From Aedes albopictus (lineage: Eukaryota; Arthropoda; Insecta; Diptera; Culicidae): 64,000 nt of DNA. The notes under the pieces are model-generated. The model was not told the origin of the DNA and did no database searches. It saw only the letters and a program-made list of their open reading frames with translations. Below, piece after piece: positions 12,091 through 24,066 of this stretch. How positions within the stretch are numbered: position 1 is the stretch's first letter; every line of letters starts with the position of its first letter. A program made the position numbers and the translations under genes. Location of the stretch: assembly GCF_035046485.1 (NCBI RefSeq), contig NC_085137.1:479347396-479411395 (forward strand), in the 5' to 3' direction.

Positions 12091-13680
12091 AAACTTTGGT
12101 AACAACAACATTAACAAACATTTAGATGTTAATTGACCAATTTATGCTTTGATTGGTTAAAAAATATATTTCCATGCTTAATGGCTTGCAGTCAAAAAAG
12201 CCCAAAATCGCATATTTTGCCCTATAAATTGAGGTATAGCTAAAAATTGTGACGTGCTGGAGCAAATCTGAGCCCGGATTCGGACTCAGCGGCCCAAAAT
12301 CTATCAGAGACACATAAGTTTGCTCTTGAGACAGATCAAAAGTTATGTTTTGTTACGCTGTGTTCTAAATAGTGCCTTTTACATAAACTTCCCCATTTTT
12401 TTCATTGTTTTAACCTCCAAATTTTGATTTTCATCCACATACACATTGCATAGAAATACTGAATCGTCGCTAGGCTTTTCCGAATGCATCGCACTGACCG
12501 CCACCGCACCGTCGTTTTCCATTTCGCGGCCGTCGTCGAACAGAAGGAAAATGCATTTATCGATCCCGAGAAACGGTCGCAGACTTTGCGCGGTTGGTCC
12601 GCGATATTCCAGCTGCCGCTGCCGTCGTCGTCGTCGTCATCGTCGCCGGCCACCACCCGACCAGTGGGTGGCCGGCTTGCATTATTAAGGATGACTTTTC
12701 CATTTTCCAGACGACATTTTCCACTTCCCGTCCCACGTTCCGCGAAACTTCGTCGGCTTATCTGTCACCCAGTGGGCGCCGGGATAACACCAGTCTCACT
12801 TATGACACATAAGTCACTTTTGCGATCAGCACTCGAATCGGAAATCACAGCCGCTCGGCGACACCAATTTGTAGTCCACCTGGGCAGGGGTCAGGAATGT
12901 CAGGAAACGAGGTCGGTTGGTGGCCAGGTAGGTGGCACCGAACCGAACAGCAAACATTGTCAGGTGAATTATGTAATTGAATATGTAGGAAATTATAATT
13001 TGTATGATGAATATTAGTGCGATTAGCGGGGTAAATTGTCCACGGAGATGGAAAATGAGCACACTCGCCGGACATCGGGCGGCCGGCCGTCTGTGCTACG
13101 GACGGAGGATACACCGAGAGAGATCAGAAGTGTGTGCGATGATGGTGTGGCACGGAATATGCATTGCGACGACTGTCGGTCTTGAGTCATCAGGACAAAT
13201 TGGACAGCGGAAATATGGACCCTAATGGTTCGTTGGTTGGTTGATCGTAACCAACCGCACCGACCCCTGACCCCATCCCGGTCTCTTCGGAGTGGGATGC
13301 GTAGCGAACTGGAAATCGGGGCTCATTTAGAACAGCGCGTATTTAGTTATTGAAGATAATTAGGGCTACGAACATCTAATTAGCTGTCTGTGCGCGTCTG
13401 GGAAGGTAGCCATAATGTACGAGGCTGGTGTTTGCGTCAAGAGATGAATCCCGTGCCATTTAATCACTTCTAGATGAGGTCGGGGTCGCTGGTATGAATC
13501 ATTTTTCGAATAATATGGTCATTTTTTATGAAATTATGGTTAAGAAAATTGAAAATATTGAAATAATATACAAGATTTCAGTCCTATTAGTAATCTTTCG
13601 TTGTCAATTTTATCCAAATCGAAAAGAAAAGTGATTACGATTCTGATTTCGATGATTTCGTTTTATTTTTTGAATGAGTG
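12091..13680. other. GC-richer, largely single-copy stretch; no gene supported
   Basis: From about 12480 to 13330 the sequence is GC-rich with an imperfect (GTC)n tract at about 12622-12645. An open frame of about 177 codons covers 12484-13017, but its composition follows the triplet tract and I recognise no domain. Conserved non-coding or exonic sequence is possible. I could not find a matched pair of splice sites. Confidence 0.35.
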
Positions 13681-14022
13681 TAATCAGTGTTGTTCCTTTT
13701 TACACCCTCTAATGCTTATCCTTTGCCCGATACGCATGTTTTGACTACCACTTGTGATCTTCCTCAGTATCAGTTATCCTCAGTACTAAAAAATCTGTGG
13801 AAGTATAAATCATACTTGAAACATGTTGTACAAATAATAAACCATAAAAATATTTATGGTTTAAAATGGTTAAAAGGTGAGAATTGTTTCAAATAAATTT
13901 AAAAAAAAATTAATTTATTTTTTATACTAATGTCCACGTTAGGGAAGGTAGCGGATAGGTAGTCAAAAACTACTTTTTTTTTGTCCACTTGATATATGGA
14001 CGACCCTAACACTTAAAAAAAA
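13681..14022. other. AT-rich sequence, nothing recognised
   Basis: AT-rich. A short inverted pair is formed by GTCCACGTTAGGG near 13930 and the GACCCTAAC region near 14002. There is no coding signal. Confidence 0.3.
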
Positions 14023-14035
14023 CCTCTGAGATAAT

Positions 14036-14312
14036 GATGATTAACCTGAGCTTGTTAGGGGAATATCTGTAAATAAAAGAAAATCGGGTTAAGTACGGTT
14101 CCTTTGAATTCCACTAAGAATTTGCATCCTTTGACAGATACGTATTTCGACCTCAACTGTAAGGTCGTCTTCAGTGTCTTGTACTTGACTCGAGTCGAGT
14201 CAAGTACAAGACACTGAAGACGACCTTACAGTTGAGGTCGAAATACGTATCTGTCAAAGGATGCAAATTCTTAGTGGAATTCAAAGGAACCGTACTTAAC
14301 CCGATTTTCTTT
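14036..14312. mobile_element. Insertion made of a perfect 237-bp palindrome plus a 40-bp lead, in a 13-bp duplication
   Basis: CCTCTGAGATAAT occurs at 14023-14035 and again at 14313-14325, framing the insertion like a target duplication. Within it, 14076-14312 consists of two 118-bp arms that are exact reverse complements around a single base at 14194. Each arm carries CTGAAGA, a GACC/GGTC stem and GAAA, the layout of a hammerhead-like motif (plus strand 14210-14256). I do not recognise a coding part. A retroposed inverted dimer is my inference. Confidence 0.88.
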
Positions 14313-14325
14313 CCTCTGAGATAAT

Positions 14326-15332
14326 TGGTACTTACTCAGCAAAATGTTCTGGTAGTTACATCCTATGTGAGAGTAAGCTGTAAATTTATAAAATGATGAA
14401 AAAGGTGTACCATATGACGAGTTACAGGTTGTTTGATGTAACATTTTTTAACTGTGCAAAGTTTCATCACAACTGGATAAAATACCGTGTTATCTGATAT
14501 AAAAAATAATTAACTTAATTTGTTCTCATTTTGGCTAAATAAGCAGGCAACACAACATACATGATAACAACCAGGTATACCCATAATACCATTAAAATAT
14601 CTCATTATGTTATTATCAAAGTCACTCTGACAACAACTTCTGCCATTCAATCATTTTTATCCTATTGAAAACTCATTTTGTTATCAGAAAGCTATTTGCA
14701 ATGGTCATTGATAACTAATTTCCGTTATTGTTCTCGTCGATGATGCCCCCAGTTTGACAGGTATGGTAACACGAATAATCAAGTTGATAACACATAATTA
14801 TAAAATGAGTTCTGGAGCGAACACTAGTTATCAGTTTGTTACTGGTCAGTAATTGTACTTTGCTTGGGAATTTACTAAATAAAAGAAGGCATAAAACATT
14901 TCAGCATATCCAACTCAACGCACAAACCGCGTAGACGCGACCTTTTCCAATTCAGATTAAATATTGCTCATGAATGAGCGTCTATCTGAAAATGTTTTTC
15001 ATGTTATTTATTTGAAAATATTCATCATCTATCTTTGAAAAAGGGCGTATTGAAAATCATGATTTTCTTTCTTTAAGAAATTAAAACTTGAAAACGGTTT
15101 GTTGGATTGAAAATCATGTCTTCGCGTCAAATGCGTCCAACTAGTTTTCCTCAAATTTGTTTTTTTTTCAACTTCAAAACAAGCATAAGAAAATAATGTT
15201 TGATATTTGACATTGATATTTGATTTGATAAATTGCTACTCTAAATAGATTTTTCATACAATTTCCAATAAGAAGTTATTTAGTGTAAAATTAGCTTAAG
15301 TTAAATTACACATGAAAACAAAAAAATACATA
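14326..15332. other. AT-rich sequence with an ATAAC-rich segment
   Basis: The part at about 14540-14875 is rich in GATAAC and TTATC motifs and resembles in style the interior of the element at 53590. It ends in TTTGCTTGGG, similar to the CCCAAG-type termini seen elsewhere in the window. I could not pair its ends convincingly. There are no genes. Confidence 0.35.
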
Positions 15333-15924
15333 CACAGGGTATAAACAAAATGATAGGGACAGGCAACACTTTCACATTTTAAAAAATGCTATAGCTTTTT
15401 GAAAAATGCATAAACAAATCTAAAATTTTTACTGGAAGTTGATCAGCTAGTTGTGTTCAATATGAATATGTTTTGACAGGAAGTAAAAAAAATAACCAGC
15501 AATAAATTGAAAAAGTAATGGGAAGCATATTAAAATTAGACCAATACACTAAAAAATCATAAAATAAATGAAACCGCTGTTACTTTTTTTCTTATTAATA
15601 ATTTAAATTTAGTCAAACTTTTTTCAAAGCTTTTTATATAAGTCATAAATGCTTAAAATTTCATTACATTGGATTTATTCAATCCGGAGATACAACAGTT
15701 CAAAGTTGGGTATCGAATAATTTTGACTTTTTCTAAAATCTTTCTAACTTCATGTATAATAGTCCGATCTTTCCCAAATTTTGACCATTGATACACAACT
15801 AGTTGATCAACTTCCAGTAAAAAATTTCAGATTTTTTATGCACTTTTCAAAAAATTACAGCTCTCAACATTTTTTGAAAAGTGAAATGTTATTTGCCTGT
15901 CCCGATCATTTTGTCTATCCCCTG
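15333..15924. mobile_element. Long-TIR TA element, copy 2 (internally deleted, ~592 bp)
   Basis: It begins near ACACAGGGTATAAACAAA and ends in TCATTTTGTCTATCCCCTG followed by TA. The right arm matches the right arm of the 6862 element through GATACAACAGTTCAAAG and CAACTAGTTGATCAAC. The left arm is shortened, consistent with an internal deletion. It is more diverged from the terminal consensus than copy 1. Confidence 0.8.
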
Positions 15925-16138
15925 TATGCATTTTTTGACTTCGAAACTTTCTTAAAAAAAAAGAATTACAAGAAATTGAACTTGTAGAAAGTTTTTCAAA
16001 ATGGTCAAAAAACACATGTGTAAAAAATATTTGATAATTTTTGAATTTTGAATTTAAAAAAAAAACAGTAAAATAGTAAAAAAAAAATCTCGAATAACAA
16101 TTAACAAGGTTCCATGCATTTTTTTTTTTCTTTTAATA

Positions 16139-17045
16139 AAATGATTGCTGTGTACATTTTTACTGATTGCTATCAGTTGGCGCCAGCAGTGAAAATTGCA
16201 TGCAAGAACTTTTATAGCATCTAGTTTCCAGCACTGACAGCCCGGCGGCGACACCATCGCTTGTATTCAATGCATCGTCTGTGCTACTCTCGGTTGTCAA
16301 CTTTCTTAAATTTTCACCTCAAGCTCAAGCATGGTAGTCAAGAACTGTCAAATCGTATGGAAAAAAAAAACGCGAAAAACGTTAATTGTTAGAAAACGGG
16401 ATAGTTTTGTGAAAAGTTAGAGAATAGAAATCAAGAATGGTTTGAAAAGGCAACGTTTTGTGTTTACTTCATGTTCCGGAACAGTTTCTTCACCGAGAAA
16501 ATTTGATTTTACTACCACACACAAAAGAGCCATCTGTGATATTTTTAGCTTGGAATGTCGATCTATTCACTGTAACTTCAGCACGGTTTTATGTAGCATG
16601 TAGCATTGTTAAGTGTACGAAGAATCTATTTTCGGTGTAAAAACTCTCCTTTTTTTCTATTTACTTGTTTTGGAAATTGATGAAAAATAAAATTCGTGGA
16701 AGTTTACCTGGGAGCGTTCGACCATCCAGGGTTACTTGGCAAATTTTGAGGCTGGAAGTCAGCTTTCTATAAAAAAAAATAAAAAAAAATATCGAACGGT
16801 AAGATTTTTGGAAAATTCTAACTATATGACATCTAACATACACACTTAGAAATTCTGAAATTTGCACGAAACGGAATCACCAAAGAACGTAAACGTTTTC
16901 AAGACCAAATCACAAATAGATCGACATTCCAAGCTAAAATATAACAGATGGCTCTTTTTTGTGTGGTAGTAAAATCAAATTTTCTCGCTGAAGAAACTAT
17001 TCCGGAACATGAAGAAAACACAAAAAGTTGGTTTTTCAAACAATT
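16139..17045. mobile_element. Foldback element copy 1, right arm truncated
   Basis: The left arm (about 16139-16575) runs from ATGATTGCTGTGTAC through TCAGTTGGCGCCAGCAG, GACAGCCCGGCGG and GAACTGTCAAATCG to GAGCCATCTGTGATA. The inverted counterpart at about 16905-17045 (ATAACAGATGGCTC to TTTTTGATTTCTATTG) covers only the inner part of the arm. It stops where copy 2 begins. No transposase is seen between the arms. Confidence 0.78.
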
Positions 17046-17065
17046 TTTGATTTCTATTGGACTCA

Positions 17066-18233
17066 ATAGAATGATTTCTGTTTACATTTTTATTGATTGC
17101 TCTCAGTTGGCGCTAGCAGTGAAAATTGCATGTAAGAACTTTTATAGCAACTAGTTTCCAGCGCTGACAGCCCGGCGGTGACACCATCACTTGTATTCAA
17201 TGCATCGTCTGTGCTACTCTCGGTTGTCAACTTTCTCAAATTCTCACCTCAAGCTCACGGAAGCATGGTAGTCAAGAACTGTCAAATCGTATGGAAAAAT
17301 CGCGAAAAACGTAAATTGTTAGAAAACGAGATAGTTTTGTGAAAATTTAGTGAATAGAAATCAAAAATGGTTTGAAAAGGCAACGTTTCGTGTTTACTTC
17401 ATGTTTCGGAACAGTTTCTTCACCGAGAAAATTTTATTTTACTACCACACAAAAAAGAGCCATCTGTGATATTTTTAGCTTGGAATGTTGATCTATTTTA
17501 CGCGCATCATCTAAGTGCTGGTTGGTTGCGTTAAATGTCAACAAATTCGTTTCACCAGAAACGTAGAATCAGTATCACGTTCATCAGCCACCTTTTAACT
17601 CGGTGAAATAGCCGAGAATTAAGAGATGTGGATCATGATCAGCAGATCCGATGTTCGAATCCAATTAATTTAGATGTTTCAACTTCTAAAATTGGGTTTT
17701 TGAAGATGCTCGTATATGTCAAGTTATGGACACTTAAAATTACATGATATTTTCATGATCCGTGACCAATATTACTTTCAGAATATTTTTTGTTTCTAAA
17801 AGCCCTTCACATATTCTGAAGCATAACATTCCAAACTAAAAATATAACAGATGGCACTTTTTTGTGTGGTAGTAACATCGAATTTTCTCGGTGAAGAAGT
17901 TGTTTCGGAACATGAAGTATAAAGCCTTTTCAAACCATTCTTGATTTCTATTCACTAACTTTTTACAAAACTATCCCGTTATCTAACAATTAACTTTTTC
18001 GCGATTTTTACTTACGATTTGACAGTTCTTGGGTGTCATGCTTCCGTGAGCTTGAGGCGATAATTTGAGAAAGTTGACAACCGAGAGTAGCACAGACGAT
18101 GCATCAAATACAAGCGATGGTGTCGCCGCTGGGCTGGCAGCGCTGGAAACTAGATGCTATAAAAGTTCTTGCATGCAATTTTCACTGCTGGCGCCAACTG
18201 AGAGCAATCAATAAAAATATAAACAGCAATCAT
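17066..18233. mobile_element. Foldback element copy 2 with ~430-bp inverted arms
   Basis: The left arm (17066-17505) repeats copy 1's left arm in direct orientation. The right arm (about 17825-18233) is its inverted complement, including GCGCCAACTGAGAGCAATC. The outer ends match as GAATGATT-G/T-CTG. The centre holds a tRNA-like segment at about 17510-17690. Its abutment to copy 1 suggests insertion into copy 1's right arm or recombination between copies. Confidence 0.82.
17510..17690 (+). mobile_element. tRNA-like SINE segment, related to one at 39320
   Basis: A box-like TAGCCGAGAAT at 17609 and B box-like TGTTCGAATCC at 17652-17662. The preceding stretch (GTATCACGTTCATC, then ACTCGGTGAAATAG) matches the stretch before the tRNA-like part at 39413. 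The similarity therefore starts upstream of the tRNA-like head. It is probably a SINE inserted between the foldback arms. Confidence 0.5.
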
Positions 18234-18379
18234 TCTTCTATTGCCGCAATTCCCAGAATTAATAGAAGATTCAATCTTCAATCGGGTAAAAGCTGTTTAC
18301 TTTTCCATTGAATGCTTCCAGTTGGTGCCTGCAGCGAAAAGTGTAGGTGTAGGTTACCGATACTTCGGGAGAGTTAAAA

Positions 18380-19030
18380 AATAGTTTGCGGTGCCCTATG
18401 GGCGCTTCAGATGTTTCAAGGCTTTTCTATGTGTTTCAGGGGTTTTCATGAGGATTTGGGGGCATAATATGATCTCAGGAAAATCTAAGATAAATTGATG
18501 GGGATCTTAAGGAAACTTCTTATGTGTTTCAAGGCATGTCAGTCTTGTTCAGGGTTTTCAGGGGGTTTAAGAGTAAATCAATTTAGTTTTAGAGTGGATT
18601 TAGAAGAGCTTCAAGTCAATTCAGTGGGTTTCTGGGGTTTTCCGGAGGATGGGAGGGTTGTTTCAGAGGGTTTCAGAGTACTTTAGAAGAGTTTAAGAGA
18701 AGCTGATGAGGGGTCTTGAAAGGGGGACCCAACTTTGTTTCAGAGGGGATCTAATGGCAGTTCCCAGAGGACCCATGGGGACTCAGAGGATTTCAGCTCG
18801 CTTCAGAAGTATTTGAGCAAATTCTGAGGATTTTGGAGAAAGCCAAACTCCAAGAGACCTTAAGAGAAGTTTGCGGGAATAACAAGCAAAGTTTCGAAGG
18901 GATTTCAAGTCGTTGCAAAAGATTTCAAAATATTTTAAGGGAATTTGAGAAGGGTTTTAGGGAAAAATTGATGAAACATATATGCATGAGCTCATGCGAA
19001 TTAAAACCTGATTTGAAAGATGCCTAGCTA
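18380..19030. repeat. Degenerate GGTTTCAGAGG-type repeat
   Basis: Irregular recurrence of TTTCAGAGGG, GTTTCAGGGG and CTTCAGAAG motifs in a G-rich sense. It is a different degenerate family from the TTCCTCCAGG type. Open frames inside it (for example 18495-18686) are composition artefacts. Confidence 0.6.
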
Positions 19031-22000
19031 CGCTTGTAGATGCGATGGCACATACTCAAGAGAGTTCTTGGAGACCCTCAAGGACAAACGGCTTAACGTC
19101 CCAACAGTGTGTGTTACTGTGCATTTTACTCTTGTTTACAAAGAGATTTGTGCACTCAAAATCGTGAGTAGGTGCTAAAGTCGGCAATTATGGTTGCAAT
19201 ATTGGGATTGTAACGAGTCTGTCCTTAACAAGCTGCATAAAACAGGGCGTCCTATTTTGTACACTTCGAGAAACGTACAGTATCAACCCGTGTACACAAA
19301 ACTAAGCGAGCTTGTATGAAATTGACTAAATTTTAACGGAAAGCACTGAAAATAAAACCCAAGCCCTAAAAGGGACATCCTTATTTTTAATTTGTTTTCC
19401 TCAGAGTCCGCTCAGCATCTAAGGGTCTGAAATTTCAATTCATTTTATGACTGGTTTTCAAAATCCTGCAAAAAACTGAATCAAGAGCATCATGCTCAAT
19501 TCTAACATTCGGATGCACTTCTATGTATCTAAGAGAAAAAGTCCACTAGTGGGAGTCATTCTGAGAGTATCACATTTCCGCCCTTTCCCTTATAGATGCC
19601 AAACGGAAGGGACAAAAATGGCTACGTCCGCATCCGTCACCGGCCGACGCACACACGCACACATATAATCAAAAGCAATTTATTTTCTTCTCACTAAAAA
19701 TGCATCCATCATCGATCAAATGCGCTACTACCGTATGGTCCTTGGTTCGTATGTGACACAGAAGGACCACGATAGTGGATGATAACTTCTCTGCTCGAGT
19801 GCAGTATCGCTGACGGAAGAGAATGTTTGACGGACTGTTACGGAAATCTGGGCAAACTTCGGCAAAATAAAAGCATTTCCTTTTGATGGATTCATATAGT
19901 GGAGCGATTGATGAAAAAGGGTGATAGTCAATAAAGTTTGAAGGCATATGAAATATTGAGATTTTTTCCAGAGCTTTGCATGAATTCTAAGCAATCGATC
20001 CACTGGAATGTTTCCAAAATTTGGTTATTTCTGACAAAACCTTATGAATACCTTCCTGCATGCCATTATCACGCGAAATCGTTACGCTGCTGGACCAAGA
20101 AAATGTTTCGCGGGGTGAGCCATCAATGCATAAATGACCCTGACCATTTCCATTCCAATTCCATCGACGACGACGACGATGACGACAATCGAATCGACGG
20201 ATCAACTATTGGAACCCTGGGAGCAGCTTCATCACTCTCCATCAGCTGCATCGATTTTCCTCCAACTACAATTTCTCCACTTTGTCGTAGAGTGCAACAT
20301 CCAACGCAACGCCTGAAAAGCCTATGCCACTCGAATGCACCACTTCCTGTCACGTTCGTATCGGGAGTCCTCAATCGTCGTGGTACGCGTGATATCACCA
20401 GAGTCGCCGGTCGTCGTCGTCGTCGTCGTCAGCTTGAACCATCATCAATTGCATTCCCCTCCGATGTCCTCAAAGTTGGCAGTGGTCCTTACGTTCGACA
20501 GTTGTTGAGGACCAAACTGCAACGCGGTGCCTGGAGTGTGGAGCAACTTGTTTTTCTCTCTGTTTGCTTCCACACAGCACTGAAATGGAGAGGTGTAATT
20601 GTATCAAAAAACCTAGAATGCCAACTGCGAGGATGACTTCGGTCCTTGTTCCGGTCAGGTCAGGGAGAACTCCTCTCCGGGTGCAGCTGATGCGTTTCGT
20701 ATTTCGGAACTTGCGATGGAACGGGTCGAACGGCTCGTCGTAGACCAGTGATGGATGCATTCAGTCTTTTGTGTCGTCGTCGTCGTCGTCCGGTCTATGC
20801 ACCGGACAACGACGGACGGCAAACACATCCCGCCAAATGATAGTGAGAGCACACTCGAGGGTTGTCACCCACTTTCGGGTCGGATAGAGGACCATTGGCT
20901 GCAGCGCAAGTATAAGCAAATCTATCTAGTCACTAGTAGGTACAGCAGTGACGCTGACTGTCTGTGGAACTACCGACGACCGGGTCGGGACCCCCAGAAG
21001 CGCAGAGAACTTGCATCGCAGGCCTAGTGGACCGGTATGAATTTTGATGAAACTTGTCATCCGTGCACATTGAATACGATATGGGCATTTAAAATTGAAT
21101 TATATTTTATATATTTTATTTGACCTCCCCAAACTGGGACGCGAGACGTCCAGCTTGGCTCGGACATTGGGTGTGGGTCGTTTTTTGCCAATGTTTTGGA
21201 AAACTGCAAACTTTCGTTCCGTCGTCGAGCGTTATCTGCACTCAGCGTTGTCATCGTTCGACATTGGAACGAAGTTCTTCCCTTGTTTGGGCTCTTTTGG
21301 GGGGCATCTGGGGAACTGCGGAAAGAGTGCAGAACGCTGATGATGCTCCTGATGACAAGTCCGACAATTGGCTACTCAGGGGCATCCGAGTTTCGGTGTC
21401 CGTTCTAGTGTGTATCTGTATAGCTGTAAAGTCATTCGACGAAAAGAGACATTCTGAAATAGGAATTGATGAAAATGTTTATTTTAAGTTTATTTGCGTT
21501 CAGTTCATTTACTCGATACCAAACTTATATTGGAAGTTGCGTGAGGACTTTCCTTCTTGGAAAACAATGAAAGAGCGATTCCTTGCTCTTCCAAACATGC
21601 ATACAAAGAATTGTATACATAGGAGCACTATAAAATATCGTTGAAGGTGGTCTCCGCGTTCCCGTGAGCTACTCGCTGGTGATAAATACTTGAGCATGAT
21701 CATCATAACGGTCACTGGATGCTTCTTCGGTAGAACAACCGGGGATCGCAGCTCAATGCAATGGTAACGACGATTCTTTTGCCGCTCTGTCTTCAGGTCC
21801 GGATTTAAGAAGGGACAATGGGTGCAAGTGCCCCGAGCCTCCCAGCTAGGGGGGGCCCAAAGAGTTCCAAAGTATTATATACTTTGCATTCTATAACGAA
21901 CCATATAAAATGCACTTTGAGGGACGTTTATATAATAGACAGTTTTTAAGGGTATCCAGACTGTCAATCTGGATTTTCACTTGAGATTAAATTGAAATCC

Positions 22001-22072
22001 GAAATTTCATAATTTTGTACAGTATTCAACAGTTAGGTAGGTATTGCGACAATCTTTTTAAAAAATTGTTCA
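19031..22072. other. No gene recognised; GC-rich triplet-bearing region at 20.1-21.4 kb
   Basis: The stretch 19938-21420 is GC-richer, with (GAC)n/(GTC)n tracts near 20162-20185, 20414-20438 and 20772-20793. Open frames of 232 codons (19938-20636) and 174 codons (21120-21644) exist, but their residues follow the triplet tracts and the frames have no recognisable domain. Near 21800-21870 a patch with a run of G may be another dispersed repeat. I cannot exclude an exon here, but nothing supports one. Confidence 0.35.
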
Positions 22073-22254
22073 CGCTATTTTCTCTGAAAATTCTTCAAAA
22101 TTCAATCACTTATCTGCCGTGTGCAGCATAGTTGTCCCATGTTCTATGGGAATCCCTATTAACATGGGACAACTATGCTGCACACGGCAGTTATTTGGCA
22201 ACGATTATACAACGTCTGTTGATCATACGATTATATTGGGTAAAACAACTGCAT
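22073..22254. repeat. Left copy of 101-bp duplication flanking a LINE, split by a hairpin
   Basis: Removing the 77-bp hairpin at 22114-22190 and one TTAT leaves 101 bp, from CGCTATTTTCTCTG to AACAACTGCAT, with only a couple of differences from 25727-25827. The LINE's 3' end abuts this copy and its truncated 5' end abuts the other, so they have the position of a target-site duplication. Confidence 0.85.
22114..22190. mobile_element. 77-bp hairpin element with TTAT duplication
   Basis: Two 30-bp arms, starting CTGCCGTGTGCAGC and ending with its complement, enclose a 17-base centre (CTATGGGAATCCCTATT). TTAT flanks both sides, and the uninterrupted site with a single TTAT survives at about 25764. 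A diverged relative lies at 55849-55920, and a fragment may lie near 35965. Confidence 0.9.
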
Positions 22255-23660
22255 AATCAGGTATCAGAAGGCCGGCTCCAGCGGCACGTTATCCTCCATT
22301 TGGGTCATTTGTGCCATCGCCATAGTAATAGCCTATTTCATCATCTACCTGAGGGAAAAGGAAGGAAATAAGGATGAGGATGGGGATAAGAACAGGTAGG
22401 AAAAGTACCCTGGAAAGGCCCTGAAAAGGACACTGTAATAACGCATAAAGCGAAAGAGAGCCTATAGCTCTTCACCACAGCGGGTTAAGAACAACAGAAT
22501 ATCCTGAATATTCAGGTCTTTGAAGTCTGTTTCACTTAATAAGTGTTTACCAAATACTCGGAAACGCAGTTGCGCAAAAACTGGACAGTCACATATCAAA
22601 TGATACGAAGTTCCATAATCGGATTCACAGTAATCACATGCAAATGAATCAGCTTGCTGAATATTCGCCATGTGATAGCTGAGTCGGCAGTGACCAGTCA
22701 ATGCTTTGATCAGAATGCTGCAATTCTGCTTTGACAGATTTGTTAGATACTTCGCCACCCTTGGAGATGGCTCAGTACAATACAATTTGGTTTGACGACA
22801 TGGCTCCAAACTTTTCCAGTATTGTCTGTGTTGAGTAGCAGCCCAGGTGTGAATCTGAAGCTTTACACAACACTTCTATATCGGAATAGCTGGCTCAGGG
22901 CCAATGAGGTCATGTGATGCTCCAGTGCGAGCTAACTCATCAGCCAATTCATTTCCAGCGATGGAAGAATCGCCAGGAACTCATACAAGGTGAACAGCGA
23001 TAACTATCTTCGACCTAGAGTTGGCCGAAGCAAGTGCTCTAATAGCAGCCTGGCTATCTGAACAGGAGTATATTACTTTGCCCATTACGTGCTGCTGAAG
23101 TGCTGATTGCACTCCGCACATAAGAGCAAAGATTTCGGCCTGAAAAACGGTGCAGTGCCTACCAAGTGAGTAAGACAGATACAGCCTTAGCTCACGAGAA
23201 TAAACACCAGCACCTGCTCGACCTTTGGGGAGCCATCAGTGTAACATACGATGTAGTCTGAAATACTTCTTTCCAGATATTCAGATGTCCACTCCTCCCG
23301 GGAAGGGAATTTCGTGGAAAATGTCCTATATGTAAAATTACAAGCAATTGTAAGATCACTTGGAGCATGGACAATTTTGTCCCAATTCACCAAAAGTGGA
23401 AACAACGAGGTGTGTGTTGATGTGCGGTTCACAGGAGTTTCCTCTAGAAGACCGAGTACCCGTAGACGGTAAGTGCAAGAAAATGCTTCTTGTTTGAGAT
23501 GAATGTGTAGTGGAGCAACGTCAAAGAGAACTTCGAGCGCTGCCGTAGGAGTTGAAGAGAACGCTCCAGACATTGCCATTAAGCACATTCTTTGCAGATG
23601 GCCAAACTTTGATTGGATCGTTCTTATTTCGCCCTTTTGCCACCACACAAGACATCCATG

Positions 23661-24066
23661 CCCGAACAGGAATGAATAACAGACACATAACTGGAGAATA
23701 CCAAAGTCAGGTATCATAACAAGACAAGGTATTGGTAGGTTATCCAGGTACTGAAAATAACCTATTTTGGTATTTTGTAGGTATTGATATAATACCTCAA
23801 TGAGTTATTGGTTTGGTGTTGAGGACTGCTAGAGGTATTATTCAATTATGGAAAAACCGTTATTTGTATGGAAAAGTCGCTGATTATTATTTAGGTATTG
23901 CCATAACTGATTTCGTTATTCACGCGTTATGCACAGAATACACACCAGTTATTATTTTAGGTATTTTACCTCTTATGCAGGGCTACTTAATACCTCATTC
24001 AGGTTGTAGGTGTTCGGTTTTCCATACCTGAGTTAGTTATTCTTCAGCTATTTTCTCCTGCTCGGG
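23661..24066. mobile_element. CCCGAGCAG-type MITE inside the LINE (406 bp)
   Basis: The ends CCCGAACAGGA and TCCTGCTCGGG are inverted, and similarity extends inward through AATAAC and CAGGTAT. It splits the LINE codons for AYGCLVW between A-Y and G-C. The flanks CATG and TAGG fit an original TA site with one mutation. The interior is rich in AGGTATT. A larger element with the same ends lies at 53590-54421. Confidence 0.8.

Noticed and set aside
12484..13017. 177-codon ORF
   Set aside because: It includes a Ser run from a (GTC)n tract and no domain. I could not find splice sites or conservation evidence.
14540..14875. Separate TIR element ending in TTGCTTGGG
   Set aside because: The left end does not pair convincingly with the right end, and no duplication was found.
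19938..20636. 232-codon ORF with an Asp-rich run
   Set aside because: The Asp and Arg runs come from GAC/GTC triplet tracts. The opposite strand and other frames are also open. No family resemblance.
21120..21644. 174-codon ORF
   Set aside because: No recognisable domain and no neighbouring exon signal. Shorter overlapping frames exist in other phases.
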